Origin: an uncultured Collinsella sp.
Lineage (GTDB): Bacteria; Actinomycetota; Coriobacteriia; Coriobacteriales; Coriobacteriaceae
Assembly (NCBI GenBank): GCA_937926755.1
Contig: CALBBA010000043.1
Coordinates: 1 to 38,394, forward strand
Direction: 5' to 3'
DNA: 38,394 bases
How positions within the stretch are numbered: position 1 is the stretch's first letter; every line of letters begins with the position of its first letter. Position numbers and translations under genes: made by a program. Under the pieces are notes generated by a model, which was given only the letters and a program-made list of their open reading frames with translations, made no database searches and was not told the DNA's origin. Positions 1 to 8,088 of the stretch are shown piece after piece.

Positions 1-10
1 CCTCAGACAG

Positions 11-57
11 TCCGGCTCGCACGGAGAGCACATTAGGTCCTCTCCGGCTCGTGCGGA
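11..57. repeat. Imperfect direct repeat with hairpin, upstream flank
   Basis: A 15-base unit TCCGGCTCGCACGGA (11-25) recurs as TCCGGCTCGTGCGGA (43-57), 13 of 15 identical. Between them CGGAGAG (22-28) can pair with CTCTCCG (40-46) around an 11-base loop. No coding frame with a ribosome binding site is visible in 1-119. It could be the end of a structured RNA or an intergenic repeat, but the window edge prevents a decision. Confidence 0.35.
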
Positions 58-119
58 ACTCTCGATCGACTTCGCATGCCGCCGGGCAGCCGGGACCGAC
101 GTGGGGTTCAAAGATTTTC

Positions 120-150
120 AAAAAACGGTCGGCGCGCAGTGCGCCGACCG
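120..150 (-). terminator. Rho-independent terminator of gyrBA
   Basis: On the minus strand a perfect 10-bp GC-rich stem (126-135 with 141-150, loop of 5) is followed by six T (positions 120-125 read as A on the plus strand). It lies about 40 bases past the gyrA stop, so it probably ends the gyrB-gyrA transcript. Confidence 0.85.
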
Positions 151-191
151 CCGATATATGGTGTCTGATATTTTCTACCAGCTAGGGCCTC

Positions 192-2933
192 TTACTCGTC
201 GAGGAGATCTTCTGGCATGTCGTTGCCGTCGCCTAGATCGACAGGGGTTTCTTCGGAAGCAGAGACGTTTTCTGTGGCTTCGCCCTCGGGCTTCTCTTTG
301 GCGGCCGTCATGCGGGCTACGGCGCAGATGCGATCGTTGTCGTCGACGGTCATCATCTTGACGCCCTGGGTGGCGCGGCCGGTCTGGCTGATCTCGTCGG
401 TCTTGACGCGAATGACCGTCGCGCCCTCCGTCACGATGAACAGCTCGTGCTGCGGGCCCACCGTCTTCATGGCCGCGAGGTTACCCTTACGCTCGGTCAT
501 TTGGATGGTGTAGACGCCCTGGCCGCCGCGATTCTGCTCCGGGTAGTCCGCAACCGGCGTGCGCTTGCCGTAGCCGCGCTCGGTGATGACGAACAGATCA
601 CCGTTGCCGTTAGTGACTTCCATGCCCAGAACGCTCACGCCGTCCTTCATACCGATACCGCGAACGCCGCTGGTATCGCGGCCGGTGGCGCGCACCTGCT
701 CCTCGGAGAACATGATCGCCTTGCCCGCGGTGGTGGCCAGGATAATCTTGTCGCCCTCGCGCACGCGGCGCACGTTCAACAGCGCGTCGTCGTCGCGCAG
801 GTTGATAGCGATTAGGCCGTCGCGACGGCTGCGGTCATATGCGCTCATCACGGTCTTCTTGACCATACCGCTCTTGGTGGCAAACATCAGGTACTCGTCG
901 GCCGGGAACTCGCGGCAGCTGATGACGCTCGCGATCTTCTCGCCCTCCTCGAAGGGCAGCAGGTTGACGATCGCGGTACCGCGTGCCTGGCGCGTACCTA
1001 CCGGCAGCTCGTGCACCTTCAGGCGATAGACCTTACCCTTGCTCGAGAAGAACAGCACGTACTCGTGCGTGGACGCGATGAACATCTCATCGATGACATC
1101 GTCCTCTTTGAGGTTGACGCCCGACACGCCCTTGCCGCCGCGCTTTTGGGCGCGGTAGGCAGCCACCGGGATGCGCTTAACGTAGCCGGTGTGGGTGATG
1201 GTCACGACCATGTCCTCGTCGGCGATGAGGTCCTCGACATCCAGGTCCTTCTCAACCTGGCTGATCTCGGTGCGGCGCTTGTCGCCAAACTTCTTGGAGA
1301 TCTCGCGCATCTCCTCCTTGATGACGCCCAGGATCTTCTCCTCATGCGCCAGCAGGTCCTCGTAGTAGGCGATGGCGCGGCGCAGGCCGTCCAGCTCTTC
1401 CTGGATCTTGTCGCGCTCCAGGCCGGTCAGGCGGCGCAGCTTCATCTCGAGGATGGCCGTGGTCTGCTCGGGCGTAAAGCCAAAGCGCTCGATCAGGCGG
1501 CTGCTGGCCTCGGAGTCGGTCTGCGAGGAGCGGATGATGCTGATGACCTCGTCGATATGGTCAAGGGCCATCAGGTAGCCCTCAAGGATATGAGCGCGGG
1601 CCTGGGCCTTCTTAAGGTCGAAGCGGGTGCGGCGGGTGACTACGTCGACCTGGTGGTCGATGTAGTGCTGCAGCATCTCGCGCAGGCTCAGGCATTTGGG
1701 AACGCCGTTGACGAGTGCCAGGTTGTTGGCGCCGAAGGTCGTCTGCAGCGAGGTGTACTTATACAGGTTGTTGAGCACGACCTGCGGAATGACGCCCTTC
1801 TTGAGCTCGATGACCAGACGGATACCCTTCTGGTTGGACTCATCGCGCATATCCGAGATGCCCTCGATGCGCTTGTCGTTGACGAGCTGGGCGATCTTCT
1901 CCTGCAGGGTGCCTTTGTTGACCATATAGGGAATCTCGGTAAAGACCAGGCGGCTGCGACCGGTCTTGGTGGACTCCACGTGAGCCTTGGCGCGCACGGT
2001 AATGGAGCCGCGGCCGGTCTCGTAGCTCTGCTTAATGCCGGCGCTGCCCATGATGATGGCGCCGGTGGGGAAGTCCGGACCGGGCATGATCTGCATGAGC
2101 TCGTCGACGGTGGCGTCGGGGTTGTCGATCAGGTAGCAGGTGGCCTCGATCGCCTCGGCGAGGTTATGCGGGGCGATGTTGGTGGCCATGCCGACGGCGA
2201 TGCCCTGGCTGCCGTTGACCAGCAGGTTGGGGAAACGTGCAGGCAGTGCCACGGGCTCGGCGAGCGATTCGTCGTAGTTGGGCTGCCAGTCGACGGTATC
2301 CTTCTGCAGGTCACGCAGCAGCTCCATGGCGGGCTTTGCCAGGCGGCTCTCGGTGTAACGCATGGCTGCCGCGCCGTCGCCGTCGATGTTGCCGAAGTTG
2401 CCGTGACCGTCGATGAGCGGCGTGCGCATGGAGAACCACTGCGCCAAGCGGACCATGGCCTCGTAGACCGCAGAGTCACCGTGCGGGTGGTACTTACCGA
2501 TAACTTCGCCGACCGTCCACGCCGACTTCTTGTGCGGGCGGTTGGGGTAGATGCCGCTCTCGTTCATCGCGTATAGGATGCGGCGGTGCACCGGCTTTAA
2601 GCCGTCGCGCACGTCCGGCAGGGCGCGCGCCGTGATGACCGACATCGAATACTCGATAAACGACTGCTTCATCTCGCGACCGAACTCCGAAATCTGGAGC
2701 TGGCCGCCGTTGATATCCTCGCCGGCCGAGGCGCCACGGTCGACTTCGCCAAAGCTCTCCTCGAGCTCGCCGTCGTCGTCCTCTTCCTCGTCATCATCGG
2801 CATCGGGGTTATAGGCGTCCGGGTCGCCGTCCTCGCCCTGCTCAGCACGGGCAAGCAGGCGCTTCAGATCGTCGGGCATACCGGCATCGCCGGCCTCGTC
2901 CATACCCTCATTGTTGTTGATATCGTCTGCCAC
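192..2933 (-). CDS. gyrA: DNA gyrase subunit A
   Basis: This is the breakage-reunion subunit of type IIA topoisomerase, which with GyrB introduces negative supercoils in the cytoplasm. The start is GTG with a perfect AGGAGG four bases upstream. Residues 1-78 are a strongly acidic extension not present in classical GyrA. The family core begins near residue 85. The quinolone-resistance region is visible, with Ser154 and Glu158 at the positions of E. coli Ser83 and Asp87, which is the usual susceptible type. The catalytic tyrosine is Tyr193 in the AAMRYTE motif. The GyrA box is QKRGGKG (596-602), followed by the C-terminal beta-pinwheel and an acidic tail. Length is 913 aa, longer than most because of the acidic head and tail. 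It lies 11 bases behind gyrB and is probably cotranscribed. Confidence 0.98.
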   Translation of the reverse strand: MADDINNNEGMDEAGDAGMPDDLKRLLARAEQGEDGDPDAYNPDADDDEEEDDDGELEESFGEVDRGASAGEDINGGQLQISEFGREMKQSFIEYSMSVITARALPDVRDGLKPVHRRILYAMNESGIYPNRPHKKSAWTVGEVIGKYHPHGDSAVYEAMVRLAQWFSMRTPLIDGHGNFGNIDGDGAAAMRYTESRLAKPAMELLRDLQKDTVDWQPNYDESLAEPVALPARFPNLLVNGSQGIAVGMATNIAPHNLAEAIEATCYLIDNPDATVDELMQIMPGPDFPTGAIIMGSAGIKQSYETGRGSITVRAKAHVESTKTGRSRLVFTEIPYMVNKGTLQEKIAQLVNDKRIEGISDMRDESNQKGIRLVIELKKGVIPQVVLNNLYKYTSLQTTFGANNLALVNGVPKCLSLREMLQHYIDHQVDVVTRRTRFDLKKAQARAHILEGYLMALDHIDEVISIIRSSQTDSEASSRLIERFGFTPEQTTAILEMKLRRLTGLERDKIQEELDGLRRAIAYYEDLLAHEEKILGVIKEEMREISKKFGDKRRTEISQVEKDLDVEDLIADEDMVVTITHTGYVKRIPVAAYRAQKRGGKGVSGVNLKEDDVIDEMFIASTHEYVLFFSSKGKVYRLKVHELPVGTRQARGTAIVNLLPFEEGEKIASVISCREFPADEYLMFATKSGMVKKTVMSAYDRSRRDGLIAINLRDDDALLNVRRVREGDKIILATTAGKAIMFSEEQVRATGRDTSGVRGIGMKDGVSVLGMEVTNGNGDLFVITERGYGKRTPVADYPEQNRGGQGVYTIQMTERKGNLAAMKTVGPQHELFIVTEGATVIRVKTDEISQTGRATQGVKMMTVDDNDRICAVARMTAAKEKPEGEATENVSASEETPVDLGDGNDMPEDLLDE

Positions 2934-2944
2934 GTTACCTCCTC

Positions 2945-4975
2945 TTAAGCATCAAGGAATCGTGCATCATGTGCGTGTTTTTCAATGTATTCGCGGCGAT
3001 AGCCGACCTCGGAACCCATCAGCTCGCGCACGGCGCGGTCCGCCACCACGGCGTCTTCGATCGACACACGCTGCAGGATGCGGGTCTTGGGGTCCATCGT
3101 CGTCGAGGCAAGCTGCTTGGGGTCCATCTCGCCCAGACCCTTGTAGCGCTGGACGGTATAGCCCTTGCGCTTCTTGGTAATCTTGCCGTCCTTGGCCTTG
3201 CCGTCCTCGTCGTTATCGTCGGGGTTCAGGCCCAGACTCTGGATGGTGTCGCGCAGGATCTCGTCTTCGGGCTGGCGGCCGTTGGGATACACGTAGTGGA
3301 TCTTGTTGCGCACCTTAATGCCAAAGATGGGCGGGCAGGCAACATAGACGTAGCCGGCATCGATCAGCGGACGCATGTACTTGTAGAAGAACGTCAGCAG
3401 CAGGATGCGGATATGCGCACCGTCGACGTCTGCATCGGTCATGATGATGATCTTGTGGTAGCGCGCCTTGGTGATATCGAAGTCGCCGCCGTCGCCGGCA
3501 CTCGTCGTGACGCCGCAGCCGATCGCGGTAATCAGCGACTGAATGGTGTCACTCGAGAACGCGCGATGGTCACCAACGCGTTCGACGTTCAAAATCTTGC
3601 CGCGCAGGGGCAGAATCGCCTGGATGTCTCGGCGACGGCCGTCCTTGGCCGAACCGCCTGCCGAGTCGCCCTCTACGATGAAGAGCTCGGTCAGCTCGGC
3701 ATCGCGCACCGAGCAGTCAGCGAGCTTACCGGGCAGGGACGCCGTCTCGAGCAGGCTCTTGCGGCGGGTCGCCTCGCGCGCCTTGCGGGCGGCATTGCGC
3801 GCCTTGCAGGCCTGTTGCGCCTTCTTGACGATCTCGCGAGCGGGCTTGGGATGCTCCTCGAGGTAATCGACAAGGCCGTCGGTCACAATCTTGAGCGTGA
3901 GCGCTCGCATATAGGAGCTGCCGAGCTTTGCCTTGGTCTGGCCCTCAAACTGCGGATCGGGCAGCTTGACCGAGATAACGGCCGAAAGGCCCTCGCGCAC
4001 ATCGTCGCCGGTCAGGTTGGCGTCTTTTTCCTTGAGCAGGTTCTGCTTGCGCGCGTAATCGTTGATCACGCGGGTGAGCGCGGTGCGGAAGCCCTCAAGG
4101 TGCATGCCGCCTTCGGGGGTGTAGATGTCGTTGGCAAACGACATGACGTTCTCGCCGTAGCCGCTATTCCACTGCAGGGAAACCTCGACCTCTCCCATCT
4201 TGGCCACAGGCGCGTCCGGGTCCGATTTGCCCTCGATGTAGATGGGCTCCTTAAAGGCCTCGGGGACGTCCTTGCCCTCGTTGAGGAACCTGACGAAGTC
4301 GATGATGCCGCCCTCGTAGCAAAACTCCTCCACGTGGGGAGTCGCTTCGCGCTCGTCGGTCAGCACGATTTTGAGGTTCTTATTGAGGAACGCCGTCTCC
4401 TGCAGACGGTTGTGCAGCGTATCGAAATCGTAGATGCAGGTCTCGAAGATCTCATCGTCGGGCCAGAAGGTGACGGTGGTGCCCGTCGAATCCGAGGTGC
4501 CCACGACCTCCATCTTCTTGACGGTCTTGCCGCGCGAGAACTCCATCTCGTAGGTGTTGCCATCGCGACGAACCTGAACGACCACGCGCTTGGACAGTGC
4601 GTTGACGACGGAGATGCCCACGCCGTGCAGGCCGCCCGAGACCTTATAGGCCGAGTTATCGAACTTACCGCCGGCGTGCAAGATCGTCATGACGACCTCG
4701 AGCGTCGGGATCTTTTTAACAGGGTGCTCGTCGACGGGGATGCCGCGCCCGTTGTCGACGACCGTGATGGAGTTGTCGGCGTGGACCGTCACCTGGATCT
4801 CGGTGCAGAAACCGGCCATGGCCTCGTCGACGGAGTTGTCAACGATCTCCCACACCAGGTGATGCAGACCGCTGGCGCTCGTCGAGCCGATATACATGCC
4901 CGGGCGCTTACGAACGGCCTCGAGACCTTCGAGAATCTTAATCTCGCCGCCATCGTAATCGTTTTCGTTTGCCAC
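2945..4975 (-). CDS. gyrB: DNA gyrase subunit B
   Basis: This is the ATPase subunit of gyrase. GTG at 4975 is preferred because AGGAGG sits four bases upstream, exactly as for gyrA. An in-frame TTG at 4993 would place that site inside the protein. From this start the product is 676 aa. The GHKL ATPase motifs are the N-box around Asn47, DNGRGIP (74-80) and GGLHGVG (114-120). The TOPRIM domain shows EGDSAGG (435-441) and DADVDGAHI (514-522), and QRYKGLGEM follows at 609-617. A short charged insert (about 585-604, Asp/Lys rich) precedes the last motif. The gene is first in a gyrB-gyrA unit, separated from dciA by a terminator, so it probably has its own promoter. Confidence 0.97.
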   Translation of the reverse strand: MANENDYDGGEIKILEGLEAVRKRPGMYIGSTSASGLHHLVWEIVDNSVDEAMAGFCTEIQVTVHADNSITVVDNGRGIPVDEHPVKKIPTLEVVMTILHAGGKFDNSAYKVSGGLHGVGISVVNALSKRVVVQVRRDGNTYEMEFSRGKTVKKMEVVGTSDSTGTTVTFWPDDEIFETCIYDFDTLHNRLQETAFLNKNLKIVLTDEREATPHVEEFCYEGGIIDFVRFLNEGKDVPEAFKEPIYIEGKSDPDAPVAKMGEVEVSLQWNSGYGENVMSFANDIYTPEGGMHLEGFRTALTRVINDYARKQNLLKEKDANLTGDDVREGLSAVISVKLPDPQFEGQTKAKLGSSYMRALTLKIVTDGLVDYLEEHPKPAREIVKKAQQACKARNAARKAREATRRKSLLETASLPGKLADCSVRDAELTELFIVEGDSAGGSAKDGRRRDIQAILPLRGKILNVERVGDHRAFSSDTIQSLITAIGCGVTTSAGDGGDFDITKARYHKIIIMTDADVDGAHIRILLLTFFYKYMRPLIDAGYVYVACPPIFGIKVRNKIHYVYPNGRQPEDEILRDTIQSLGLNPDDNDEDGKAKDGKITKKRKGYTVQRYKGLGEMDPKQLASTTMDPKTRILQRVSIEDAVVADRAVRELMGSEVGYRREYIEKHAHDARFLDA

Positions 4976-4998
4976 ACGTCCTCCTTCAGTCAAGAAAA

Positions 4999-5027
4999 TG
5001 TGTACAGCCTTACTAGTTTATCGTAAA
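4999..5027 (-). promoter_or_regulatory. Possible gyrB promoter
   Basis: On the minus strand TTTACG (5027-5022) and TACACA (5004-4999) are separated by 17 bases and lie just upstream of the gyrB ribosome binding site. Both hexamers are imperfect, and the -35 overlaps the T-tract of the preceding terminator. The case rests mainly on the need for a promoter after that terminator. Confidence 0.3.
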
Positions 5028-5054
5028 AAAATACCCTCGGGAACGAGGGTATTT
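5025..5054 (-). terminator. Terminator after dciA
   Basis: An 11-bp stem AAATACCCTCG/CGAGGGTATTT (5029-5039 with 5044-5054, loop of 4) is followed on the minus strand by a run of T. It lies 26 bases past the dciA stop and separates the dnaN-recF-dciA unit from gyrBA. There is no T-run on the plus side. Confidence 0.85.
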
Positions 5055-5080
5055 GGCTCTACAAGGCCACCAGATGCGAT

Positions 5081-5644
5081 TTAAGGCTCTTTTTTGCTTT
5101 GCACGCCCTTGGCCCACTCGGCACTGGCTCTCATGGCGTTCTCGAGGGCCTCGCGCAGTTTTTGGTCTTCGATGGGCGCCACTTGGCGCTCAATCTCGGT
5201 GCGCTCGGCCTCACTTAGGTCAGCATGCGGAGCCGGCGGGCGCTCGGCCACGGCAGGACGCAGACGCTCTTTGGCAGCGGGCGGCGTGTGACCGGGCGCG
5301 GTGGTTTTGAACACCAGGCCATCCACATGCGCACCGACGCGCTCCATGCGCGCGCGGATGATCTCGCGCAACAGCGTCATTTCCTGCGTCCACGAGGGCG
5401 AATCGAGATATACCAGCAGCTCATTGGACTCGGGCAGGTAGCGCAGGCCCGTCACATGCCGCCCCTCGCGCGTGCCCGAGCACACCGCGTTCCACGCGCG
5501 ATAGACCGCGCGCGACTCCTCGGCAGCCTCCATCTGCGCGCGGCGCTCAGGTGTTGCAGCCGCCAGGATGCGCTGGCGCTCTGCGTTTAAAAACCCACTG
5601 AAGGCGACCGTTTCGCTCTCGCGCTCGTAATTAGCACGTCTCAC
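5081..5644 (-). CDS. dciA: DciA/DUF721-family replication protein
   Basis: This 187-aa protein sits between recF and gyrB, where actinobacteria carry the DUF721 (DciA) gene. DciA is described as the ancestral loader or operator of the replicative helicase DnaB. The N-terminal half (about 30-115) fits the DUF721 pattern: a helical start, then VTGLRYLPESNELLVYLDS and a stretch with WTQEMTLLREIIRARM. The C-terminal third is charged and Pro/Ala/Glu rich. The start is GTG and overlaps the recF 3' end by 14 bases, so translation is probably coupled. Assignment is from synteny and general pattern rather than a strict catalytic motif, since the family has none. Confidence 0.82.
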   Translation of the reverse strand: MRRANYERESETVAFSGFLNAERQRILAAATPERRAQMEAAEESRAVYRAWNAVCSGTREGRHVTGLRYLPESNELLVYLDSPSWTQEMTLLREIIRARMERVGAHVDGLVFKTTAPGHTPPAAKERLRPAVAERPPAPHADLSEAERTEIERQVAPIEDQKLREALENAMRASAEWAKGVQSKKEP

Positions 5645-6737
5645 CCATGCTCACCACCTTGGCTCGATCAAGCAGGTCATCGGTAAAGTATCCCAGGTTG
5701 GTCGTGGTTATGACCGTTTGGATATCATCGCCGATCAGCCGCAGAAAAGCACCGCGGCGCTCGCCGTCGAGCTCGCTCATCACGTCGTCCAGAAGCAACA
5801 GCGGAGCAGTACCCAGAACATCGCGAGCCACGGCCACCTCGGCCACCTTCCAGGACAGTACCAACGTTCGCTGCTGTCCTTGGCTGGCAAATGAACGGGC
5901 GGAGCGACCCGCCACGGTAAATTCAATCTCGTCGCGATGCGGTCCCACCAACGTCACGCCGCGGCGAATTTCCTCGTCGGCGTGCTCATCAAGGGCGGCC
6001 AGCATGCGCTCGTACGCCCAGCCCTTCAGCTCTTCGCGATCCTCGACCTGGGGCAAATCCCCCAGTGTGGACGTATAGGTCACGTTGGCAGCCTCGCCGG
6101 ACGCCACTTGCCCGTAGGCAGTGTGTACATGGCCCGCCAGCCGGTCGAGCAGGGCCAACCGGTGCACGAGCAGAGCCGCGCCCGCGCGGGCAATCGAATC
6201 GTTCCACGCGCCGAGCATCTCACGGCAGCACCAGGTCTCCTTGAGCAAGGCGTTACGCTGGGTCACGCAGCGCCCATAGGTGCTCGCAAGATCGGCATAG
6301 CGTGCGCTCAGTTGCATGCCAAAGTCATCGAGGGCGGCGCGGCGCACACTGGCGCCTCGCTTAACCATGTCCAGATGGTCAGGGCAAAACAGCACGCTCG
6401 GCAGAACCCCGCGTACACCGGCGGCAGAGCATCTCTTGCCGTTGCGGCTAAACGAGCGCTTACCGTCCTCCGCGCTCAATCCCATATCAAGCACGCGGCC
6501 GTCGCCCTCGAGCCTCAGCTCGACCTTGCACGAGCCCACGCCGTCATGGACGAGCTCGGCTGCGGTCGGATGCCTAAACGAGGCGCCGCTCGTCAGCAGC
6601 TGCAGCGCCTCTATGAGATTGGTCTTTCCCGCCGCGTTTGGTCCCGCAAGTATCGTCACGCCCTCGTCCAGGGCAAGACGATAGCTATCGAAGCTGCGGT
6701 AGTGCGCGACGGAAAGATCGCGGGCGAACATGGTCAT
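5631..6737 (-). CDS. recF: DNA replication/repair protein RecF
   Basis: This SMC-like ATPase helps load RecA at single-strand gaps (RecFOR pathway). The Walker A motif is GPNAAGKT (32-39), the ABC-type signature region is SQGQQRTLVLSWK, and the Walker B region reads LLLLDDVMSELD near residue 320. The length of 368 aa is normal. Two in-frame ATG codons (residues 1 and 3) are equally possible and neither has a strong ribosome binding site. The gene starts nine bases after the dnaN stop, which suggests coupling to dnaN. It lies in the usual dnaN-recF-dciA order. Confidence 0.96.
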   Translation of the reverse strand: MTMFARDLSVAHYRSFDSYRLALDEGVTILAGPNAAGKTNLIEALQLLTSGASFRHPTAAELVHDGVGSCKVELRLEGDGRVLDMGLSAEDGKRSFSRNGKRCSAAGVRGVLPSVLFCPDHLDMVKRGASVRRAALDDFGMQLSARYADLASTYGRCVTQRNALLKETWCCREMLGAWNDSIARAGAALLVHRLALLDRLAGHVHTAYGQVASGEAANVTYTSTLGDLPQVEDREELKGWAYERMLAALDEHADEEIRRGVTLVGPHRDEIEFTVAGRSARSFASQGQQRTLVLSWKVAEVAVARDVLGTAPLLLLDDVMSELDGERRGAFLRLIGDDIQTVITTTNLGYFTDDLLDRAKVVSMGETC

Positions 6738-6746
6738 GGCGCAGCG

Positions 6747-7850
6747 CTAGATGCGGACCGGCATGACCAGGTACAGGTAGTTGATCTTGTCGTAGGACTT
6801 GAAGATGCCCGCCTGCGAGTAGCTCTTGAGCTCCAGCGTGATCTCCTTCTCCTTGGACAGGGCATTGAGGCAGCCGAAGATGTAGTGGTAGTTGAAGGCG
6901 ATGGTGCCCGACTCGCCCTCGGCCTCGACATCGATCGTCTCCTGCGCAAGGTCCTGGTCATTGGAAATGGAGGACAGGCCCATCTGCCCGTTCTCGACAT
7001 CGATCTCGAACTTGACGGCGGGGTTGGCGCTCGCGATAACGGCCACGCGCTTGAGGGCGGCGTTAAAGGCGGCGACGTCAATCTTGACGCTCGTCACGCA
7101 CGAATCGGGGATGAGCTGCTTGTAGTTGGGGTACACGCCCTCGATACGACGCGACACGTAGGTGGTGTTGCCGGCCTCAAAGACGACCTGGGTGTCGGTA
7201 GCCCCGATCATGATGGTCGCCTGGCTGGCCATGATGTTCAGTGCGTCGTTAAAGGCGTCAGCCGGAACGTTGAGCTCAAAGGAGCCCTCGAGGGTCGAGG
7301 TCTCGACCTGCGTATCGCACACGGCCAAGCGGAAGGAATCGGTCGCCACCAGGCGCACGGTGTTGTTCTCGACCTTCATGTGCACGCCGCCCAGGATGGG
7401 GCGAGCCTTGTCGGTCGAGGTGACGCGCCACACGCGGCCGACCATCTCGGACAAGATATCGGTCGGCAGCTCCACGGCACTCTCGATGGCATAGGCCGGA
7501 AACTCAGGGAAGTCATTGGCATCGAGCGTGTTCAGGCGGAACGAGCTCTTCTCGCAACTGATCAGCACCTGGCGCTCGGACAGCTCAAAGGTGACCGGGG
7601 CATCGGGGAGAGTCTTGGTGATATTGGAGAGCATCTTACAGGGGATAACCATCTCGCCCTCTTCTTCGACATGCGCCGCGATGCGATGACGGATCGAGAT
7701 GGTGTAGTTAGAGGTCTGGAATTCCAAGATGCCGTCTTGCGCCTTGACGAGCACGCCCGACAGGATGGGAAGGGTGGATGCCGAAGCGACACCCTTCATA
7801 ACGACGCCGATGGCTTGTGTAAGCGAGCTCTGGCTGACGGTGAACTTCAT
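6747..7850 (-). CDS. dnaN: DNA polymerase III beta subunit (sliding clamp)
   Basis: This is the processivity clamp that encircles DNA and tethers the replicase and many partners. The 367-aa length is typical. The N-terminus (MKFTVSQSSLTQAIGVV), the PILSGVLV segment, and the C-terminal LYLVMPVRI ending are characteristic. The three-domain clamp extends over the full length. The ATG is preceded by AAAGG about nine bases upstream. It is the first gene of the dnaN-recF-dciA unit. The leader is AT-rich and contains DnaA-box-like sequences, so DnaA could influence its transcription. Confidence 0.97.
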   Translation of the reverse strand: MKFTVSQSSLTQAIGVVMKGVASASTLPILSGVLVKAQDGILEFQTSNYTISIRHRIAAHVEEEGEMVIPCKMLSNITKTLPDAPVTFELSERQVLISCEKSSFRLNTLDANDFPEFPAYAIESAVELPTDILSEMVGRVWRVTSTDKARPILGGVHMKVENNTVRLVATDSFRLAVCDTQVETSTLEGSFELNVPADAFNDALNIMASQATIMIGATDTQVVFEAGNTTYVSRRIEGVYPNYKQLIPDSCVTSVKIDVAAFNAALKRVAVIASANPAVKFEIDVENGQMGLSSISNDQDLAQETIDVEAEGESGTIAFNYHYIFGCLNALSKEKEITLELKSYSQAGIFKSYDKINYLYLVMPVRI

Positions 7851-7882
7851 CTTTTAATACCTTTCTATAGATATAAATATCT

Positions 7883-7897
7883 TAATAATAGTAATAG
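7883..7897 (+). other. DnaA-trio-like run in the AT-rich tract
   Basis: Five consecutive triplets TAA TAA TAG TAA TAG fit the described DnaA-trio consensus 3'-[G/A]A[T/A]-5'. A short GC-richer spacer and a DnaA-box-like site (7910-7918) follow on the 3' side. This is the geometry expected for filament growth from the boxes onto one strand. Confidence 0.5.
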
Positions 7898-7915
7898 CAC
7901 TGACGAAACTGTTGA
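7888..7915 (-). promoter_or_regulatory. Possible dnaN promoter
   Basis: On the minus strand TCAACA (7915-7910) and TACTAT (7893-7888) are spaced 16 bases apart, about 38 bases before the dnaN ATG. The -35 lies inside a DnaA-box-like site and the -10 inside the trio-like run, so DnaA binding would compete with RNA polymerase here. Both hexamers are only 4 of 6. Confidence 0.3.
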
Positions 7916-8088
7916 TTACTCACAAAGACGCAGGTCAGACCCAGAAAGAGAATCGACAGCAACCTGTGTGCAACAGGGGTGGTTTTCCACGTTCAAAACC
8001 TGCGCAAAACTTTTCATCACCGCGGATTGGGTTTTAGACACCTTATGCCCGTGGTTTCGACAAGTTTTCAACAGGTGTCTCTATTTCC

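Larger units (their letters stand above)
7851..8088. other. oriC: Origin segment between dnaA and dnaN (oriC candidate)
   Basis: This non-coding interval holds an AT-rich tract (about 7861-7898) next to dnaN and a series of DnaA-box-like nonamers. A perfect TTTTCAACA lies at 8065-8073 inside the 13-mer GTTTTCAACAGGT (8064-8076). TTTTCATCA at 8011-8019 differs by one base. Weaker sites (7 of 9) lie at 7910-7918 (minus), 7967-7975, 7983-7991 (TTTTCCACG, also 7 of 9 to TTATCCACA) and 8054-8062. An inverted repeat CCTGT-N5-ACAGG spans 7963-7977. The dnaA-dnaN location, the AT-rich unwinding candidate and the box cluster together match a bacterial origin. The exact initiation site is inferred. Confidence 0.75.

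Noticed and set aside
1011..5026. Very long plus-strand reading frames opposite gyrA and gyrB (over 500 codons each)
   Set aside because: They are antisense to highly conserved genes, lack ribosome binding sites and recognisable domains, and result from GC-rich codon bias on the true strand.
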